A stretch of 64,000 bases of DNA from GCA-002728855 sp036340635 (GCA_036340635.1 JAYYYF010000002.1:62001-126000); one strand, 5' to 3'; numbered from the stretch's first letter, positions 25,336 through 34,744 are shown. The notes: generated by a model not told the origin, from the letters alone. Translations and numbers: made by a program.

Positions 25336-26143
25336 TTAAAATACCACCACAGTTATGACAATAAATAGCGTTGTCTTTGTGGGTGTCATTTGAGCAATGA
25401 GGACAGTGCTGAGTATTTGTATCTACTTTTGGTTTTTGCATAACAAATTCAGCAGAGACTATTCCTGTAGGAACAGCAATAATCCCATAACCTAGAACCA
25501 TAATAATTGAAGCTATTAATTGCCCTATAGGAGTTACAGGGGCAATATCTCCATACCCTACTGTTGTCAATGTTACAATACACCAATAAATACTTTCAGG
25601 AATACTAGTAAAACCACTTTCATCACTTTCAACCAAATACATTAATGTTCCAAAAAGAACACAGATTATCAGTAGAAAAAATAAAAAAACAGATATTTTA
25701 GCTCTACTGGCTTTCATTGCTTTCATTAATTTGTTTGACTCAGAAACATATCTAGTAAGTTTTAAAATTCTAAAGACCCTAAGTAATCTGAGTGCACGAA
25801 TAGAAGCAAGAACTTCACTTCCTGTAAGAAAAAGGGAAATATACTGAGGGATGATAGCTAAAAAATCAACAATTCCATAAAAGCTAAAAATATATTTGAT
25901 TGGTTTTTTAACAGCAATAATTCTTGCAACATATTCAAAAGTAAATATTACAGTTATAATCCATTCAGCTACATTAAGCTCTTTATGATATTTATCATAT
26001 ATAGTTTGTATACTATCAAGTGCAACAAAAACAACACTAAGCAAAATTAAAACTACTATAATAAGATCAAAAAGCTTACCTATAGGGGTATCTGCTTCAT
26101 ATATTATCTCGTGTAGTCTATGTTGAAGTTTACTTTTATCCAA
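25325..26143 (-). CDS. Voltage-gated potassium channel subunit with C-terminal zinc ribbon
   Basis: Six transmembrane segments plus a pore loop are visible. S4 is arginine-rich (SIRALRLLRVFRILKLTRYV) and the selectivity filter is TVGYGD at residues 194-199, flanked by the pore helix and S6. This is the Kv-type single-domain channel that assembles as a tetramer in the inner membrane. After S6 a short tail carries Cys247-x2-Cys250 and Cys262-x2-Cys265, a zinc-ribbon-like knuckle that would face the cytoplasm. The gene lies between an exonuclease gene and miaA, overlapping the latter by 11 bases. What the ribbon senses or binds is unknown. Confidence 0.9.
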   Translation of the reverse strand: MDKSKLQHRLHEIIYEADTPIGKLFDLIIVVLILLSVVFVALDSIQTIYDKYHKELNVAEWIITVIFTFEYVARIIAVKKPIKYIFSFYGIVDFLAIIPQYISLFLTGSEVLASIRALRLLRVFRILKLTRYVSESNKLMKAMKASRAKISVFLFFLLIICVLFGTLMYLVESDESGFTSIPESIYWCIVTLTTVGYGDIAPVTPIGQLIASIIMVLGYGIIAVPTGIVSAEFVMQKPKVDTNTQHCPHCSNDTHKDNAIYCHNCGGILNDV

Positions 26144-26191
26144 CTCAGGGTATTAAAAGAAAATAATTATTGTTATACAAATGTATTGATT

Positions 26192-26728
26192 TTAGTTGTC
26201 AGGCCTTATTAGTTTACTAAGATTTTTTTGCCTCCTATCTTTTTTAAATAACAACTTAAATATTTCTAAAGTAGCTAATGCATCCCCATAGGCTCGATGA
26301 CGGTTAGTTATTTTAAGATTTAAACTCTTTGCCAAATTATCTAAATTATATGATTTGATATTTGGGAGGATTATCTTTGAAAATTCAATTGTACAAAGGG
26401 TTCTTTTGGTAAAATCATAACCCAATCGATTAAATTCTTGTTTAATTATTCGATAGTCAAATTGAGCATCATGTGCTACTATGATTGAATCTTCAGTTAT
26501 TTCTAAAATTTTTTTTGTTAATTCAAAAAAACGAGGGGCATTTTCAACTTCAGACTGAGTTATACCAGTAAGTTTTTCTACAAATGGATCAATTTCTCTT
26601 TCAGGATTAACAAGACTAACAAACGAATCAACGACTTTTTTACCATTGTATCTATATATAGCTATTTCTGTAATACTTTCCTCTTGGTATTTACCGCCAG
26701 TAGTTTCAAGATCAATTATTGCATACAT
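26192..26728 (-). CDS. DnaQ/DEDDh-family 3'-5' exonuclease
   Basis: This is a single exonuclease domain. Exo I is AIIDLETTGG (Asp and Glu), Exo II lies around IVAHDAQFDYRII, and Exo III is HRAYGDALAT, giving the DEDDh set. It is like the epsilon proofreading subunit. I start it at MYAIIDLE (26728), which leaves a one-base gap after yggS; a start at 26746 would overlap that gene by 17 bases. From memory, many flavobacterial homologues of this N-terminus continue into a GIY-YIG nuclease domain, which is absent here. The natural substrate is not evident. Confidence 0.87.
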   Translation of the reverse strand: MYAIIDLETTGGKYQEESITEIAIYRYNGKKVVDSFVSLVNPEREIDPFVEKLTGITQSEVENAPRFFELTKKILEITEDSIIVAHDAQFDYRIIKQEFNRLGYDFTKRTLCTIEFSKIILPNIKSYNLDNLAKSLNLKITNRHRAYGDALATLEIFKLLFKKDRRQKNLSKLIRPDN

Positions 26729-26729
26729 A

Positions 26730-27377
26730 TTAATTTCTTGGACCAAATATCTGACTTCCTATTCTAATCATATTACTTCCATTTTCTATTGCAAGTTTGT
26801 AATCAGAACTCATACCCATAGACAGTACATTTAAATTGTTAAATTTTAATTTCAATTGGTCGTATAATTTTTTTAAGCTTTTAAATTCATTGTCTATTTG
26901 TTCTTTCTTTCTGGTAAGACTTGCCATTCCCATTAAACCAACGATCTTAACATTTTTATATTTTGTGGAATTCTCTAAAAGAAAAGTGGCATCCTTTTGA
27001 GATAGTCCAAATTTTGTAATTTCTTCTGCTATTTTAATTTGCAATAAACATTGAATTACTCTATTATTTTTAAGTCCTTGTTTATTTATTTCTATAAGTA
27101 ATTTCAATCTGTCAACACTATGGATTAGAGAAACATAGTCAGCTATATATTTAACCTTGTTTGTTTGCAAGTGTCCAACCATGTGCCAAAGAATGTCAGC
27201 GGGTAATATTTCCTGTTTTTTGGTCATTTCTTGAACTTTATTTTCTCCAAAAATTCTCTGCCCTGCATTATAAGCTTGAATTATTTCCTCAGACGATTTT
27301 GTCTTTGAAATAGCTACTAAATCAACATGTTTTGGGATTGAATTTAAAGTTTCTTTAATTTGAGTTTTAATGTTCAT
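26730..27377 (-). CDS. PLP homeostasis protein (YggS/PLPBP family)
   Basis: This is a single-domain PLP-binding TIM barrel. The cofactor lysine is in VDLVAISKTK, followed by AGQRIFGENKVQE, WHMVGHLQTNKVKYI, GLMGMAS and the C-terminal LSMGMSSDYKLAIENGSNMIRIGSQIFG. YggS proteins have no known catalytic turnover and buffer free pyridoxal phosphate. I take the start at 27377 (MNIKTQIKETL) because family members begin just before this helix; the ATG at 27398 would add seven residues. It directly follows the hydroxyacyl-CoA dehydrogenase gene. Confidence 0.92.
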   Translation of the reverse strand: MNIKTQIKETLNSIPKHVDLVAISKTKSSEEIIQAYNAGQRIFGENKVQEMTKKQEILPADILWHMVGHLQTNKVKYIADYVSLIHSVDRLKLLIEINKQGLKNNRVIQCLLQIKIAEEITKFGLSQKDATFLLENSTKYKNVKIVGLMGMASLTRKKEQIDNEFKSLKKLYDQLKLKFNNLNVLSMGMSSDYKLAIENGSNMIRIGSQIFGPRN

Positions 27378-27398
27378 AAAAATTAATTTACCTATCAA

Positions 27399-28286
27399 TC
27401 ATGGATTTTTGTATGCAACGGATGGGTTTCTTGGATTTTGATTATAGTTGTAAAATCCTTCCATAGTTTTTCGCCCTAGCTTTCCTTCATTAACCATTTT
27501 TATAAGTAGGGGACTAGGATCATATTTTTTATCATCAAATCCTTCACTTAAAACTTCTAAAATAGATTTGCACACATCTAAACCAATGAAATCTGCAAGT
27601 TTTAATGGACCCATTGGATGTGCCATCCCAAGGCGCATAACCGAGTCAATTTCATTGACTCCAGCTACATTTTGTCTTAAAGTTTCAATAGCTTCATTAA
27701 TCATTGGCATTAAGATTCTATTTGAAACAAATCCTGGAGAATCTTTTGAAACAACCCCAACTTTATCAAGTCTTTTAGCTAATTTACTGATCTTGTTTGT
27801 TGTTTCTGCACTTGTTTTATCTCCTTTTACTATTTCTACTAATTTCATGATTGTAGCTGGGTTGAAAAAATGCATCCCAATAAATCTTTCTGGAAATTTT
27901 AATTCTGATGCAATTTTATTTATTGATATTGAAGAAGTATTAGTCGCCAAAATACAATTCAAAGAAACTTTTTTTTCTATTTCCTTGAAAATTTCCTTTT
28001 TTAAATTATAGTTTTCTGATGCTGCTTCTATTACTAGTTCTGCATTGTATTTTTTTAAATTTAGTTTTTCAACAAAATCAACATTTTTAAGAGAATTAAC
28101 TTTTTGATCTTCGGTAATTATAGATTTTTTCTGCAGAGAGTCAAGATTTAATAAAATTTTTTCTTTGGATCTTTTTAAATTTTCAACACTGATGTCAGTA
28201 ATGATTGTTTTTATGTTATTCATTGACAACAACTGGGTTATACCACTTCCCATTACACCACTTCCTACTACTATTACATTATTCAT
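27399..28286 (-). CDS. 3-hydroxybutyryl-CoA dehydrogenase (3-hydroxyacyl-CoA dehydrogenase family)
   Basis: The N-terminal Rossmann fold begins VVGSGVMGSGITQLLS. The catalytic region has NTSSISIN and FIGMHFFNPATIMKLVEIV with the active-site His, and the C-terminal helical domain has DSPGFVSNRILMPMINEA and LGMAHPMGPLKLADFIGLD. This 295-residue stand-alone form oxidises or reduces 3-hydroxyacyl-CoA, typically short-chain, in fatty acid or butyrate metabolism. It overlaps the upstream Gfo/Idh/MocA gene by eight bases. Confidence 0.92.
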   Translation of the reverse strand: MNNVIVVGSGVMGSGITQLLSMNNIKTIITDISVENLKRSKEKILLNLDSLQKKSIITEDQKVNSLKNVDFVEKLNLKKYNAELVIEAASENYNLKKEIFKEIEKKVSLNCILATNTSSISINKIASELKFPERFIGMHFFNPATIMKLVEIVKGDKTSAETTNKISKLAKRLDKVGVVSKDSPGFVSNRILMPMINEAIETLRQNVAGVNEIDSVMRLGMAHPMGPLKLADFIGLDVCKSILEVLSEGFDDKKYDPSPLLIKMVNEGKLGRKTMEGFYNYNQNPRNPSVAYKNP

Positions 28287-29247
28287 TATTGAAACAATTA
28301 ATTATTTGATTTGCTAGTCTCAAAGCTTTTGTTCCATCATTAAGAGAGACGATAGGTGTTTTATTTTCTTTTATGCATCTAGCAAAGTGTTCAAATTCTT
28401 CATTTATTGCATTAGAATCTTTTATAGAAGGATATTCGAAATAAATTTGTTTTTTTTCCCCCTCAGCATTTTTAAGTATCATGTCAAATTCTTTAAGTTT
28501 TTTTGGGGCATTCATAATTTTTAAAACTTCTGCTTTTTTTTCTAGGAAATCAACTGATATGTACGCATCTTTTTGAAAGAATCGTGTCTTTCTCATTTTT
28601 TTCAGTGAAATTCTACTTGATGTTAAATTAGCAACACATCCATTTTCAAATTCAATTCGAGCGTTAGCAATATCTGGACTTTTACTAATTACCGCTATTC
28701 CAGAAGCAGAAATAGACTTTATTTTTGATTTAACTACACTTAAAATAATATCAATATCGTGAATCATTAAGTCCAAAACAACAGGAACATCTGTACCTCT
28801 TTCATTAAACTCTGCAAGGCGATGAGATTCTATAAACATTGGATGTTTGATTGATTTGATTACAGCTTTGAATCCAGGATTAAATCTTTCTACATGTCCT
28901 ACTTGACCTAAAACTCCTTTTTTTGTAGCCATGGCAGTTATTTTTTCTGCTTCTTCTAAACTACTAGCAATAGGTTTTTCAATAAATAGATGTTTACCTT
29001 TATTTATTGACATTTTTGCAATTTCATAGTGTGACAGTGTAGGAGTAACAATATCAACCACATCTACTTTGTCTATTAATTCTTCAATAGATTTATAATT
29101 ATAATACCCTTTTAATTTTGTTAATTCTTTGGCATTTTTTTTATCATTGTCATAAAACCCTATAAGATTATATTTATCTGACTTTTGGAGTATTTTTAAG
29201 TGAATTTTACCTAAATGCCCAGCTCCTATTACCCCGACCTTTATCAT
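28279..29247 (-). CDS. Gfo/Idh/MocA-family oxidoreductase
   Basis: The N-terminal NAD(P)-binding fold is VGVIGAGHLGKIHLKIL. The next landmarks are DVVDIVTPTLSHYEIA and the EKPIASSLEEAE segment, whose lysine is characteristic of the family. The C-terminal alpha/beta domain has VVLDLMIHDIDIIL. The family acts on sugars, inositols and related compounds; the substrate is not predictable here. It heads a minus-strand run (oxidoreductase, hydroxyacyl-CoA dehydrogenase, yggS, exonuclease) with tight or overlapping junctions. A -7 box precedes it by 17 bases. Confidence 0.85.
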   Translation of the reverse strand: MIKVGVIGAGHLGKIHLKILQKSDKYNLIGFYDNDKKNAKELTKLKGYYNYKSIEELIDKVDVVDIVTPTLSHYEIAKMSINKGKHLFIEKPIASSLEEAEKITAMATKKGVLGQVGHVERFNPGFKAVIKSIKHPMFIESHRLAEFNERGTDVPVVLDLMIHDIDIILSVVKSKIKSISASGIAVISKSPDIANARIEFENGCVANLTSSRISLKKMRKTRFFQKDAYISVDFLEKKAEVLKIMNAPKKLKEFDMILKNAEGEKKQIYFEYPSIKDSNAINEEFEHFARCIKENKTPIVSLNDGTKALRLANQIINCFNNE

Positions 29248-29263
29248 TTATTTCTATTTTAAC

Positions 29264-29271
29264 CAAAAATA
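29264..29271 (-). promoter_or_regulatory. Candidate -7 box of the oxidoreductase-yggS gene run
   Basis: TATTTTTG on the minus strand (TAnnTTTG) ends 16 bases before the oxidoreductase ATG, in the 67-base divergent gap with pcm. Confidence 0.35.
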
Positions 29272-29314
29272 CTATCTTTTCCATTAATTTCTTTAAATCA
29301 TTCAGATTTGCTTT

Positions 29315-29956
29315 ATGATTGACAGTTCAAAACACCAAGGCCAAAGAAAACAACTGGTTGACAAACTAAAATTTAGAGGTATATATGACCTCAAGGTTTT
29401 GGATGCTATGAAAAAAGTCCCAAGACATTGGTTTATGGATACTGCTTTAGAAAATTACGCGTACATAGATAAAGCATTTCCTATAGCTTCAGGTCAAACA
29501 ATTTCTCAACCATTTACAGTAGCATTTCAAACACAATTACTTAAACTTAAAAAAGAGGAAAAGGTTCTAGAGATTGGAACAGGATCTGGTTATCAAGCTG
29601 CAATTTTAATTAGCCTTGGAGTAAAGTTATATACACTAGAAAGAAAAGAGGAGCTTTTTAAAAAAACATCTCGATTGTTTAACAATTTAGGACTAAGACC
29701 AAAAAAAATAATCTTTCAAGATGGTCTACTAGGTCTTTCAGAATATTCCCCTTATGATGCTATCATTGTTACTGCGGCAGCTGAGAGTGTTCCCAAAATT
29801 TTTCTAGATCAACTTTCAATAGGAGGCAGGTTAGTTGTTCCTGTTGGAAAAAAAAGTCAAATAATGACTCGTTTTACTAAAATTGAAGAAAAAAAAATAA
29901 AAAAAGAAACTTTTGGAAGCTTTAGATTTGTGCCTCTTTTAAAGAATAAGGCTTAA
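29315..29956 (+). CDS. pcm: Protein-L-isoaspartate O-methyltransferase
   Basis: This SAM-dependent methyltransferase repairs isoaspartyl residues in aged proteins. Motifs are VPRHWFMD, the YIDKAFPIASGQTISQPFTVA substrate loop, motif I VLEIGTGSGYQAAIL, and DAIIVTAAAESVPK with the post-motif QLSIGGRLVVPVG. Length 213 is normal. It is plus-strand between minus-strand runs and its stop overlaps the smpB stop by four bases. Confidence 0.95.
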   Translation: MIDSSKHQGQRKQLVDKLKFRGIYDLKVLDAMKKVPRHWFMDTALENYAYIDKAFPIASGQTISQPFTVAFQTQLLKLKKEEKVLEIGTGSGYQAAILISLGVKLYTLERKEELFKKTSRLFNNLGLRPKKIIFQDGLLGLSEYSPYDAIIVTAAAESVPKIFLDQLSIGGRLVVPVGKKSQIMTRFTKIEEKKIKKETFGSFRFVPLLKNKA

Positions 29957-30414
29957 TTATTTCTTTTTTTTTTGATTAGATCTAGATTTCTCTTAATCTC
30001 CCTTTTTTTAATAGCTTCACGCTTGTCATATAATTTCTTACCCTTTGCAAGAGCAATTTTAATTTTTGCAAATCCTTTCTCATTGATAAAAAGTTTAAGA
30101 GGAATTATTGTCAAACCAGTATTTTTGATTTCTTTCGATAATTTAATTAATTCTTTTTTGTTGAGTAATAGTTTGCGATTAGATTTCGGGTTATGACTAA
30201 AATTTTTTTCAAAAGAATATTCTCCAATATACATTCCAACAACAAACAGTTCATTATTTTCACTAAATTGACAAAACCCCTCTTTTATTGAAGCTTTTCC
30301 TTCACGAATAGATTTTATTTCAGTTCCAGAAAGAACTATTCCAGCTGTATATTTGGAAAGTATTTGATATTCAAATTGGGCTTTTTTATTTTGAATATTG
30401 ATTTTTTTCTGCAC
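29953..30414 (-). CDS. smpB: SsrA-binding protein
   Basis: SmpB is the tmRNA-binding protein of trans-translation, which frees stalled ribosomes. The beta-barrel begins with NKKAQFEYQILSKYTAGIVLSGTEIKSIREGKASIKEGF. After PLKLFINEKGFAKIKIALAKGKKLYDKRE comes the basic C-terminal tail that inserts into the mRNA channel. Length 153 is standard. It lies 13 bases after clpB on the same strand, joining two protein-quality-control genes. No tmRNA gene is seen in the window. Confidence 0.96.
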   Translation of the reverse strand: MQKKINIQNKKAQFEYQILSKYTAGIVLSGTEIKSIREGKASIKEGFCQFSENNELFVVGMYIGEYSFEKNFSHNPKSNRKLLLNKKELIKLSKEIKNTGLTIIPLKLFINEKGFAKIKIALAKGKKLYDKREAIKKREIKRNLDLIKKKRNN

Positions 30415-30427
30415 ATTATAAAGTTAA

Positions 30428-33037
30428 CTATTTAGCTTTATTTTCCACTCTATTTGTGTTTCTAAATACAATTTCATCTCCAAAATAATCAATAACAATA
30501 TCTTTATTTCTTGTGATTTTTTCAGAAAGTAATGTTTTACTTAAAGGGTTTAATATTTCTTTTTGCAAGACCCTTTTAACAGGTCTGCCACCATATTGAG
30601 GGTTTAAGCTCTTTTTTGCTAAATTATTTACAGCATCTTCAGTAATATTAATTTTGATATTTTTTTCTTCCAATTGGTTTCTAATATTCCCAAATTGTAG
30701 TTTAACGATTTCTTTAATTTCTTTTTTGGTTAGGGGTGAAAAAACAACTATGTCATCAATTCTATTTAAAAACTCTGGTCTAACTTTTGATTTTAATTCT
30801 TTCATGACAGCTTCATTTGATTTTTTTTCAGCAACTTCAAAGCTAGGATTTGATTCAAAAGCATCTAAAATTTTCTCACTACCAAGGTTACTTGTCATGA
30901 TGATTATAGAGTTTTTAAAGTCTGCAACACGACCTTTATTATCTGTTAATCTACCTTCATCAAGGACCTGAAGAAGTATATTAAAAGTATCAGGATGTGC
31001 TTTTTCTATCTCATCTAGTAAAATCACAGAATAAGGTTTATTTCTTACTGCTTCTGTAAGTTGACCCCCCTCTTCATAACCAATATAACCTGGAGGGGAT
31101 CCTATTAGTCGACTTACGGCGTGAGACTCTTGATACTCACTCATGTCAATTCTAGTTAAGTTGTTTTCGTTGTCAAACAAAACTTCTGCTAGAGCTTTTG
31201 CTAACTCAGTTTTTCCTACTCCTGTAGTACCTAAAAATAAAAAACTCCCAATAGGTTTTTTTGGATCTTGCAAACCGGTTCGACTTCTTCTTATGGCATC
31301 ACTTACTAGATTAATTGGGTTTTGCTGACCTACCATTCTTTCATGTATTTGTTTTTCCAAATTCAGCAATTTTTCTTTATCAGATTGTAACATTTTATTA
31401 AGCGGAACCCCAGTCCATTTAGAAACTACCTCCGCTATATCATCATAGGTAACTACTTCTTTAATCAATGAATCAGAATTTTGAAATTTTACTAATTTCT
31501 TATCAAGTCTTTTAATCTTTCCTTGAACTTCTTTAATCTTTCCATATCTTATTTCAGCAACTAGACCATAATCTCCATCTCTTTCTGCACGGTCTGATTT
31601 TTGTTTATAATTCTCTATTTCAAGTTTGTGTTGTTGAATATTGTCAAGCAGTTCTTTTTCTTGACTCCATTTTGTATATATTTTATTTCTGCTTTCTTTC
31701 AAATTAGCCAATTCATTGTTTAATTTTTTCAGTTTCAAATTATCTTTTTCTCTTTTTATTGCAACAATTTCAATTTCTATTTGCCTGATTCTTCGATCTA
31801 AATCATCTAATTCCTCAGGTTTGGAATTCATCTCAATCCTTAATTTTGATGCAGCTTCATCAATTAAATCAATAGCTTTATCTGGTAGAAATCGGTTGCT
31901 TATATATCGGTCTGATAGCATCACAGAAGCGATTATGGCTTCGTCTTTAATCTGAACTTTGTGATGAGATTCATATCTTTCTTTTATCCCTCTCAAAATT
32001 GATATGGCACTATCAATTTCTGGTTCATTGACCATTACTTTTTGAAATCTTCTTTCTAAAGCTTTATCTTTTTCAAAATATTTTTGATATTCATTAAGAG
32101 TTGTAGCCCCAATTGCCCTTAGCTCGCCCCTAGCTAATGCTGGTTTAAGAATATTTGCAGCGTCAATTGCTCCTTGGCCACCTCCAGTTCCAACCAGGGT
32201 ATGTATCTCATCAATAAATAAAACAATGTTGCCACTACTGGTAGAAACCTCTTTTATTACACTTTTTAATCTTTCTTCAAACTCTCCTTTAAATTTAGCT
32301 CCTGCGATTAGCGATCCCATATCCAATGAGAAAATTTGTTTATCCTTTAAGTTTTCAGGAACATCTCCTATAATAATTCTATTTGCTAATCCTTCTGCAA
32401 TTGCAGTTTTCCCAGTTCCAGGTTCACCAACAAGTATGGGGTTGTTTTTGGTTCTACGAGAAAGTATCTGTAAAAGTCTTCTTATCTCATCATCTCTTCC
32501 AATTACTGGGTCTAACCTTCCGTCAGCTGCTAATTTATTAAGATTTCTAGAATATTTTTTAAGTGCATTAAATTTTTGTTCAGCAGAGTTAGATGTGATT
32601 TTTTCTCCTTTTTGTAATTCTTTTAAAACACTTTTTAAATTTTTTTCACTAATACCTTGAGATTTCAATAATTTTTCGACATCTCCTTTTGAATTGAAGA
32701 GGGAAAGGAGAAGATGATGAGTTGCTACAAAATCATCATTTTGAACTTTAGCTATATTTACTGCGCTGATAAGGGTCTGACTTGATTTTTGAGAAATTGA
32801 AATTTGACCACTTTCTCCTTTTGGAATCTGGTTCAAAATTTCATTAACTGATTTTTCTAAAATCTCAATGTTCACTTGTAGTTTATTCATAATGAAAGGA
32901 AAAAAACTATCGTCAACTTTCATTAATGAACTCAATATATGGATATCTTCAATATTTTTATGCCCAAGACTTTGACATAACTGCTGTGAACCTTCGATTA
33001 CTTCTTGAGATTTTATAGTGAAATTGCTAAAATCCAT
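30428..33037 (-). CDS. clpB: ATP-dependent disaggregase ClpB
   Basis: This is a Hsp104-type chaperone that pulls proteins out of aggregates together with DnaK. An N-domain (residues 1-145) precedes NBD1 with Walker A GEPGTGKTA and the pore loop GAKFKGEFEERL. A coiled-coil middle domain (about 400-520, rich in Lys and Glu) separates it from NBD2 with GTTGVGKTE and the GYIGYEEGGQL pore loop. There is no ClpP-binding IGF loop, which supports ClpB over ClpA or ClpC. Length 869 is normal. I could not see a clear TAnnTTTG box upstream. Confidence 0.97.
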   Translation of the reverse strand: MDFSNFTIKSQEVIEGSQQLCQSLGHKNIEDIHILSSLMKVDDSFFPFIMNKLQVNIEILEKSVNEILNQIPKGESGQISISQKSSQTLISAVNIAKVQNDDFVATHHLLLSLFNSKGDVEKLLKSQGISEKNLKSVLKELQKGEKITSNSAEQKFNALKKYSRNLNKLAADGRLDPVIGRDDEIRRLLQILSRRTKNNPILVGEPGTGKTAIAEGLANRIIIGDVPENLKDKQIFSLDMGSLIAGAKFKGEFEERLKSVIKEVSTSSGNIVLFIDEIHTLVGTGGGQGAIDAANILKPALARGELRAIGATTLNEYQKYFEKDKALERRFQKVMVNEPEIDSAISILRGIKERYESHHKVQIKDEAIIASVMLSDRYISNRFLPDKAIDLIDEAASKLRIEMNSKPEELDDLDRRIRQIEIEIVAIKREKDNLKLKKLNNELANLKESRNKIYTKWSQEKELLDNIQQHKLEIENYKQKSDRAERDGDYGLVAEIRYGKIKEVQGKIKRLDKKLVKFQNSDSLIKEVVTYDDIAEVVSKWTGVPLNKMLQSDKEKLLNLEKQIHERMVGQQNPINLVSDAIRRSRTGLQDPKKPIGSFLFLGTTGVGKTELAKALAEVLFDNENNLTRIDMSEYQESHAVSRLIGSPPGYIGYEEGGQLTEAVRNKPYSVILLDEIEKAHPDTFNILLQVLDEGRLTDNKGRVADFKNSIIIMTSNLGSEKILDAFESNPSFEVAEKKSNEAVMKELKSKVRPEFLNRIDDIVVFSPLTKKEIKEIVKLQFGNIRNQLEEKNIKINITEDAVNNLAKKSLNPQYGGRPVKRVLQKEILNPLSKTLLSEKITRNKDIVIDYFGDEIVFRNTNRVENKAK

Positions 33038-33128
33038 AATATATTTTAATTTAATTGGAACAAAAGTTATTCCATTTAAAAATAAATGCCTTTATGTCAT
33101 TAAACCTCTAAAGAACCGCCAAAAAGTC

Positions 33129-34622
33129 TTATTTATACAATTCCTTAAAAGCTTGGGATAAATGTTTTTGAATATCACCAGACAGAGTAGTTTCTTCACT
33201 TAATTTATTTGAAGCTATGTCTGCTGCAGCGCCATGGAGATATACTGCTAGTCGTGCACAAATATCAGGTGTATAACCCTGTGCTAATAATCCACCTAGG
33301 AGTCCAGTTAAAACATCTCCACTTCCAGCCGTAGCCATTCCTGGGTTACCTGTAGAATTAAACCAAATTTTATTTGTGGGAAGGGAAATAGAAGTATGCG
33401 CTCCTTTTAAAACAACGATAATTTGATATTTTAATGATAAATTCTTAAGCTTAATTAATTTTTCTTGATCATCTTCCCATGGTCCAACTAATCTTTTAAA
33501 TTCTTTTGGGTGTGGGGTTAGGATACTGTTTTTGGGGATATAATTTAGCAATTTTTTATTCCGACTTAAGATGTTTATAGCATCTGCATCAATAATTAAT
33601 GGGGAAGTACATTTTTTTAAAACTGATGAAATAAATGATGCTGTTGCTTTTGAATTGCCAATTCCAGGACCAATAGCTATTGTTTTTAATTTAGAATTAA
33701 ATTCTCCAGATAAATAATCTTTGCCACTATTTATTTCTAACATTGCTTCAGGCACGGAAGTTTGTATAATTTGCACACCACATTTTGGAGTATAAACTGT
33801 TAATTTTCCTAATCCTGAAAAAAGGGAAACTTTTGCGGCTAAAATTGACGCCCCAATTTTTCCTTCACTACCAGCAACTAACAAAAGATGCCCTCTATTT
33901 CCTTTATGATCAAATTTTTGATATTTCCTATATAAGGGGCTAAGACTCTCTTTTGTATTGTAAAAAAAATCACTAGCAATTTTTTTGATATAATCTTTAT
34001 CCAATCCAATGTCTAAAATTTTAAATTCACCTACAAAATTTCCAGATTCAGGAAACATAAAAGATAATTTTGGGAATTGGAACGTAAGAGTGTAACTAGC
34101 ATTGACTATGTTTTTGTTTTTCTTATTGTACTCTGTGAACATACCTGTAGGGATGTCAATTGAAATAACCTCTTTAAAATTTACATTTATCCAATTAATT
34201 ATTTCTCTCAATTTATGTTCTATTGGTCGATTCAATCCAGAACCTATAATTGAGTCAATAATTACATGTTTTTTATTAAAAGCTATGCCCTTAAGGGCAT
34301 CTATTGTTAGAATTTTTGTTTTGGATTTCAATCTTTTTTTATTTATCAAATAATCTTCACTTGATTTTCTTTTAATTGAATATTCAAAACAGGAACAAGA
34401 ATATCCAAGCTTTGAAATAATTCTAGCAATTGCTAACCCATCCCCTCCATTATTACCATTACCACACAAAAAAATAAATTTTTTAGAAGCCGGATATTTG
34501 TTCCTAATCCAATTTGAACAAGCCATTGCAGCATTTTCCATGAGATCAATTGAAGTTATTTTTAATTTTTCAATTGTATGTATATCGGCTTTTTTTATCT
34601 GATCTGAGGTAAGGATTTTCAT
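33129..34622 (-). CDS. nnrDE: Bifunctional NAD(P)HX epimerase/dehydratase
   Basis: Two fused domains repair hydrated NADH and NADPH. Residues about 1-215 are the YjeF_N epimerase with CGNGNNGGDGLAIAR and SIDIPTGMF. Residues about 225-497 are the ribokinase-like ADP- or ATP-dependent dehydratase with GHLLLVAGSEGKIGA, IDADAINIL, LTPHPKEFKRL and GNPGMATAGSGDVLTGLLGGLLAQG. The fused form of 497 residues is the common bacterial one. It is divergent from glyA with a 122-base gap and lies 91 bases upstream of clpB. Confidence 0.95.
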   Translation of the reverse strand: MKILTSDQIKKADIHTIEKLKITSIDLMENAAMACSNWIRNKYPASKKFIFLCGNGNNGGDGLAIARIISKLGYSCSCFEYSIKRKSSEDYLINKKRLKSKTKILTIDALKGIAFNKKHVIIDSIIGSGLNRPIEHKLREIINWINVNFKEVISIDIPTGMFTEYNKKNKNIVNASYTLTFQFPKLSFMFPESGNFVGEFKILDIGLDKDYIKKIASDFFYNTKESLSPLYRKYQKFDHKGNRGHLLLVAGSEGKIGASILAAKVSLFSGLGKLTVYTPKCGVQIIQTSVPEAMLEINSGKDYLSGEFNSKLKTIAIGPGIGNSKATASFISSVLKKCTSPLIIDADAINILSRNKKLLNYIPKNSILTPHPKEFKRLVGPWEDDQEKLIKLKNLSLKYQIIVVLKGAHTSISLPTNKIWFNSTGNPGMATAGSGDVLTGLLGGLLAQGYTPDICARLAVYLHGAAADIASNKLSEETTLSGDIQKHLSQAFKELYK

Positions 34623-34715
34623 GTCAATATAAAATAAGTAATAAAATGTTAATTTCTTGTGTAAAACATAGAAATTAATAGATCAAAAATAGATCTTATA
34701 AGCTTATTTAATTTT

Positions 34716-34723
34716 TATTTTTG
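34716..34723 (+). promoter_or_regulatory. Candidate -7 box of glyA
   Basis: TATTTTTG (TAnnTTTG) ends 21 bases before the TTG start of glyA, giving a leader of about 17 bases. There is no clear -33 TTG. Confidence 0.35.
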
Positions 34724-34744
34724 TTCTGTTCTTAAAATTTTATA

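Noticed and set aside
27568..28011. 147-codon plus-strand open frame over the hydroxyacyl-CoA dehydrogenase gene
   Set aside because: The minus-strand enzyme is clearly real over the same bases; this frame has no motif.
30654..30971. 105-codon plus-strand open frame inside clpB
   Set aside because: Antisense to NBD2; low-complexity Ser/Phe/Leu composition typical of a shadow frame in AT-rich DNA.
32226..32660. 144-codon plus-strand open frame inside clpB
   Set aside because: It is antisense to the conserved NBD1 region of clpB and has no family features; long antisense frames are expected opposite such a gene.
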